Shown here: piece by piece, positions 10,114 through 11,917 of the stretch
Layout of the letters: each line of letters starts with the position of its first letter
Numbering within the stretch: the first letter of the stretch is position 1
NCBI GenBank assembly: GCA_027596945.1
Contig: JADGJH010001105.1
Location: 1-11,917, forward strand
DNA from: Physocladia obscura
Lineage: Eukaryota; Chytridiomycota; Chytridiomycetes; Chytridiales; Chytriomycetaceae
Reading direction: 5' to 3'
Length of the DNA: 11,917 bases
Notes under the pieces: generated by a model
The model's database searches: none
Told to the model about the DNA's origin: nothing
The model's input: only the letters and a program-made list of their open reading frames with translations
Translations under genes and position numbers: made by a program

Positions 10114-11751
10114 TCACTGACGAACTAATTTTTCTGATGAGTAATCGCTCTCTTTTGCAATTTTATTTCCGTCTAAATCAGTTGCGGAACTTGAATCAAT
10201 CTCATTATTGGGAACAATACTCTCAGTTAGTATTGATGCGAGTTCAAAACCCAATTCTGGGTCCAAAAGTTCCACATTGCGAAATATCACATCCGCATGT
10301 TGAATCAAGTATTCGGCACCTTTTTTAGCTGTAATAAAAGTGCAAATAACAAGATTTCTTGGTGTCATGCAATTAATACTTGAAAATGTTTGAACTTGAT
10401 GCAAATGCATTATGAAGTATACAAATGTATGTAAATGTGATCTTGAAGGAAAAGTTGACTCCAAATGCTTTTTGATGGCCTCAATGTTTTCATTTGATGG
10501 TAACTCTTCTGGGACTTCTATTTTATTTAGTTTTATTTTGATATTAATTTTACATGTTGATTTTAATTTTATTTTCATATGTATTTGAACGTTTGGTATT
10601 CCAAAAAAACCTGTTGCGATACGATCCAGCTCATCCCAAAATCCATGTGGAATAAATCCACCTTTCACAGAGCTTAAATACTTTTTGAGAAGGCTTGTAA
10701 TTGTTGCAGCAGTTTCATTTGTTAAATTCACAGTAAATCCTTCAGTGCTCGGTAAGATTGGTCCGCCCCATAAACTTCCTTTGTTTTCGTTGACTTCAAA
10801 GTAAGATCCAGATCCTTGTGCTGCAATAATAGAGTAATTTGTAGATGCAAAATCAATATTATCTTGATATTCAGATGGATATAGTGTCGGCGTTGTATCT
10901 GTATTTTTTCCAGTTTTCAATATTTTTAAAATATCTTTTTTTAAACTCCGCGCAAGAGATGGAGTTGCACTGTGTGTTGTTTCGAACTCTGAGCACCAAA
11001 ATTTTACACGTTTAACTGACCCAGAAACGCGATATAATCCTTCTGTTAATAGAAGATTCTTAATTTCCAAATATGCAACGCATTGAACCATAATATTGGG
11101 AATTCCATTTTTTCCGGATTTTTTAGCAGTGTCTTCAATTGTCGCTCCAAAAACAGCTCCTTCCATAATTGGAGTTGTTGGAGAAAAATCTGCTGGTATT
11201 GGTGGAACTGCCGGTTGGTCTTCCGACTGGGCTTTGGTAAAGTATATTGAGAAATTCATGGAACCGCGTCTACTTAGTGACGGCAGTTCTTTATTATTGT
11301 CTGCTGTGAAATGTTTTGAATTTGAGCGGAAAATGTTTGCAATTGATGGTGCCCTGCTTGAATTGCCAGATTGCCCTCCTTGTTGAATTTCCTGATTTAG
11401 CGAGTAACGTTTCAAACCATTTTTTTCAACCAGTGATTTTCCTTCGCTTCTACGGCGCGGTTTTGTCGGAGTTTCCACTTCTATTGAGGCAACACCAGGT
11501 TTCATCTCGCGATAGCCACCCGTCAACATTTCTTTCAAACGGCGAGAAAACGAACGCTTCGGACCATTATCTGTTTCATGATCTGCGCTTAGAGTAGAGT
11601 TTTTTTTTTCGTGGGTTTTTGAAAACATTGCTGAATCACTGACGAAGCTGGAAACTCTACTTTCCCGCGGCGATGCAGTGAAACTGCTCGAAGAACTCAA
11701 ACTGTTCTCGCTGTCCAACTTCAGCGGTTCGAATTTCTGTGCGACACTCAT
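10114..11751 (-). CDS. RhoGAP-domain protein
   Basis: A single open frame of 545 residues, or 514 if the likely intron at 10518-10610 is removed. Residues 1-195 are Ser/Arg-rich and apparently disordered, with many RxxS-type sites (RRGSMN, RRRSEG, RSFSRR). The RhoGAP domain starts near 199 (VFGATIEDTAKK) and carries the catalytic arginine finger R241 in GLYRVSGS. The later helices KKYLSSVKGGFIPHGFWDEL and CMTPRNLVICTF fit the family, including the conserved Asn of the PRNL motif (N466). Such proteins stimulate GTP hydrolysis by Rho/Rac/Cdc42 and so end polarity and actin signals. A segment of about 80 residues (262-345) between the finger and the next helix is unusual. The ATG at 11751 lies in an acaATGAG context. 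The target GTPase cannot be told from sequence. Confidence 0.88.
   Translation of the reverse strand: MSVAQKFEPLKLDSENSLSSSSSFTASPRESRVSSFVSDSAMFSKTHEKKNSTLSADHETDNGPKRSFSRRLKEMLTGGYREMKPGVASIEVETPTKPRRRSEGKSLVEKNGLKRYSLNQEIQQGGQSGNSSRAPSIANIFRSNSKHFTADNNKELPSLSRRGSMNFSIYFTKAQSEDQPAVPPIPADFSPTTPIMEGAVFGATIEDTAKKSGKNGIPNIMVQCVAYLEIKNLLLTEGLYRVSGSVKRVKFWCSEFETTHSATPSLARSLKKDILKILKTGKNTDTTPTLYPSEYQDNIDFASTNYSIIAAQGSGSYFEVNENKGSLWGGPILPSTEGFTVNLTNETAATITSLLKKYLSSVKGGFIPHGFWDELDRIATGFFGIPNVQIHMKIKLKSTCKINIKIKLNKIEVPEELPSNENIEAIKKHLESTFPSRSHLHTFVYFIMHLHQVQTFSSINCMTPRNLVICTFITAKKGAEYLIQHADVIFRNVELLDPELGFELASILTESIVPNNEIDSSSATDLDGNKIAKESDYSSEKLVRQ
10518..10610 (-). other. probable stop-free in-frame intron in the RhoGAP gene
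   Basis: On the minus strand, ACAG|gttttttt starts at 10610 and a aaactaaataaaatag acceptor with a CTAA-type branch site ends at 10518. It is 93 nt, a multiple of three with no stop, and very A/T-rich. It encodes residues 381-411, including the Lys/Ile-rich IHMKIKLKSTCKINIKIKL, which sits where RhoGAP domains have a short loop. Removal joins DELDRIAT to EVPEELPSN with no frame change. Confidence 0.6.
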
Positions 11752-11804
11752 TGTTAAGTGTTCAGAAAAAAAAGAACAAAGAATGTGCTATGAAAGATGA
11801 ACTA

Positions 11805-11810
11805 TTTATT
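11805..11810 (-). terminator. polyadenylation signal AATAAA for histone H4
   Basis: AATAAA on the minus strand, about 39 nt past the H4 stop. I see no metazoan-type histone 3' stem-loop in the 97-bp gap to the RhoGAP start. Confidence 0.55.
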
Positions 11811-11848
11811 TGACAAAGACAAGTGCAGTAGAATCAGACAAGAAATTT

Positions 11849-11917
11849 TTAACCACCGAAACCATAAATGGTACGGCCTTGTCTCTTGAGCGCATAGACA
11901 ACATCGAGCGAGGTGAC
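11849..11917 (-). CDS. histone H4, C-terminal fragment (runs off the right edge)
   Basis: The last 22 codons and TAA of histone H4 read from 11917 down to 11849, with VVYALKRQGRTIYGFGG matching the nearly invariant H4 C-terminus. The SLDVV variant and the Ile in RTIYGFGG are differences seen in fungi from the animal form (AMDVV, RTLYGFGG). H4 pairs with H3 in the nucleosome core; this part is helix alpha-3 plus the C-terminal beta strand that docks H2A. The rest of the gene, and its likely divergent H3 partner, lie outside the window. Confidence 0.95.
   Translation of the reverse strand, partial: VTSLDVVYALKRQGRTIYGFGG

Noticed and set aside
11752..11848. metazoan histone 3' stem-loop
   Set aside because: No GGYYCTTTTNAGRRCC-type hairpin is present; an AATAAA hexamer is found instead.

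Overview
The window is nuclear DNA of a fungus with a compact, intron-rich, rather AT-rich genome. The evidence is a Bem1-type polarity scaffold (SH3-PX-PB1, a fungal architecture), a histone H4 C-terminus whose VTSLDVVYALKRQGR stretch is of fungal type, and short introns of about 49-101 nt. A TTC5-like protein and a SWEET/MtN3-like membrane protein would be unexpected in most Dikarya, so I infer an early-diverging (for example zoosporic) lineage. That placement is inference.

Layout, left to right. 1-460: weak plus-strand signals, possibly a small spliced gene that I cannot identify. 714-3174 (minus): Bem1-like scaffold in two coding exons; two large open frames are joined by a 64-nt intron inside the SH3 coding sequence. 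3267-4881 (plus): EB1/Mal3-type microtubule plus-end protein, six coding exons, head-to-head with Bem1 across 92 bp. 4994-5996 (plus): seven-TM SWEET/PQ-loop-like protein, three exons. 6090-8406 (plus): TTC5/STRAP-like TPR plus OB-fold protein, six exons. 8467-10064 (minus): class III alcohol dehydrogenase (glutathione-dependent formaldehyde dehydrogenase), eight exons, convergent with TTC5. 10114-11751 (minus): RhoGAP-domain protein with a probable stop-free in-frame intron. 11849-11917 (minus): 3' end of histone H4, running off the right edge.

Genes are packed with 49-112 bp between coding regions, leaving very short UTRs and some shared promoter or polyadenylation space. Functionally, Bem1 (Cdc42 polarity), the RhoGAP (Rho/Cdc42 off-switch) and EB1 (microtubule plus ends) all belong to polarity and cytoskeleton control, and TTC5 in animals controls tubulin mRNA decay. 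This may be chance clustering. ADH and H4 are housekeeping genes. I see no prokaryotic elements, CRISPR array, tRNA, rRNA or transposon. The exon models rest on reading frame, splice motifs and family alignment by eye; no transcript data or search was available.
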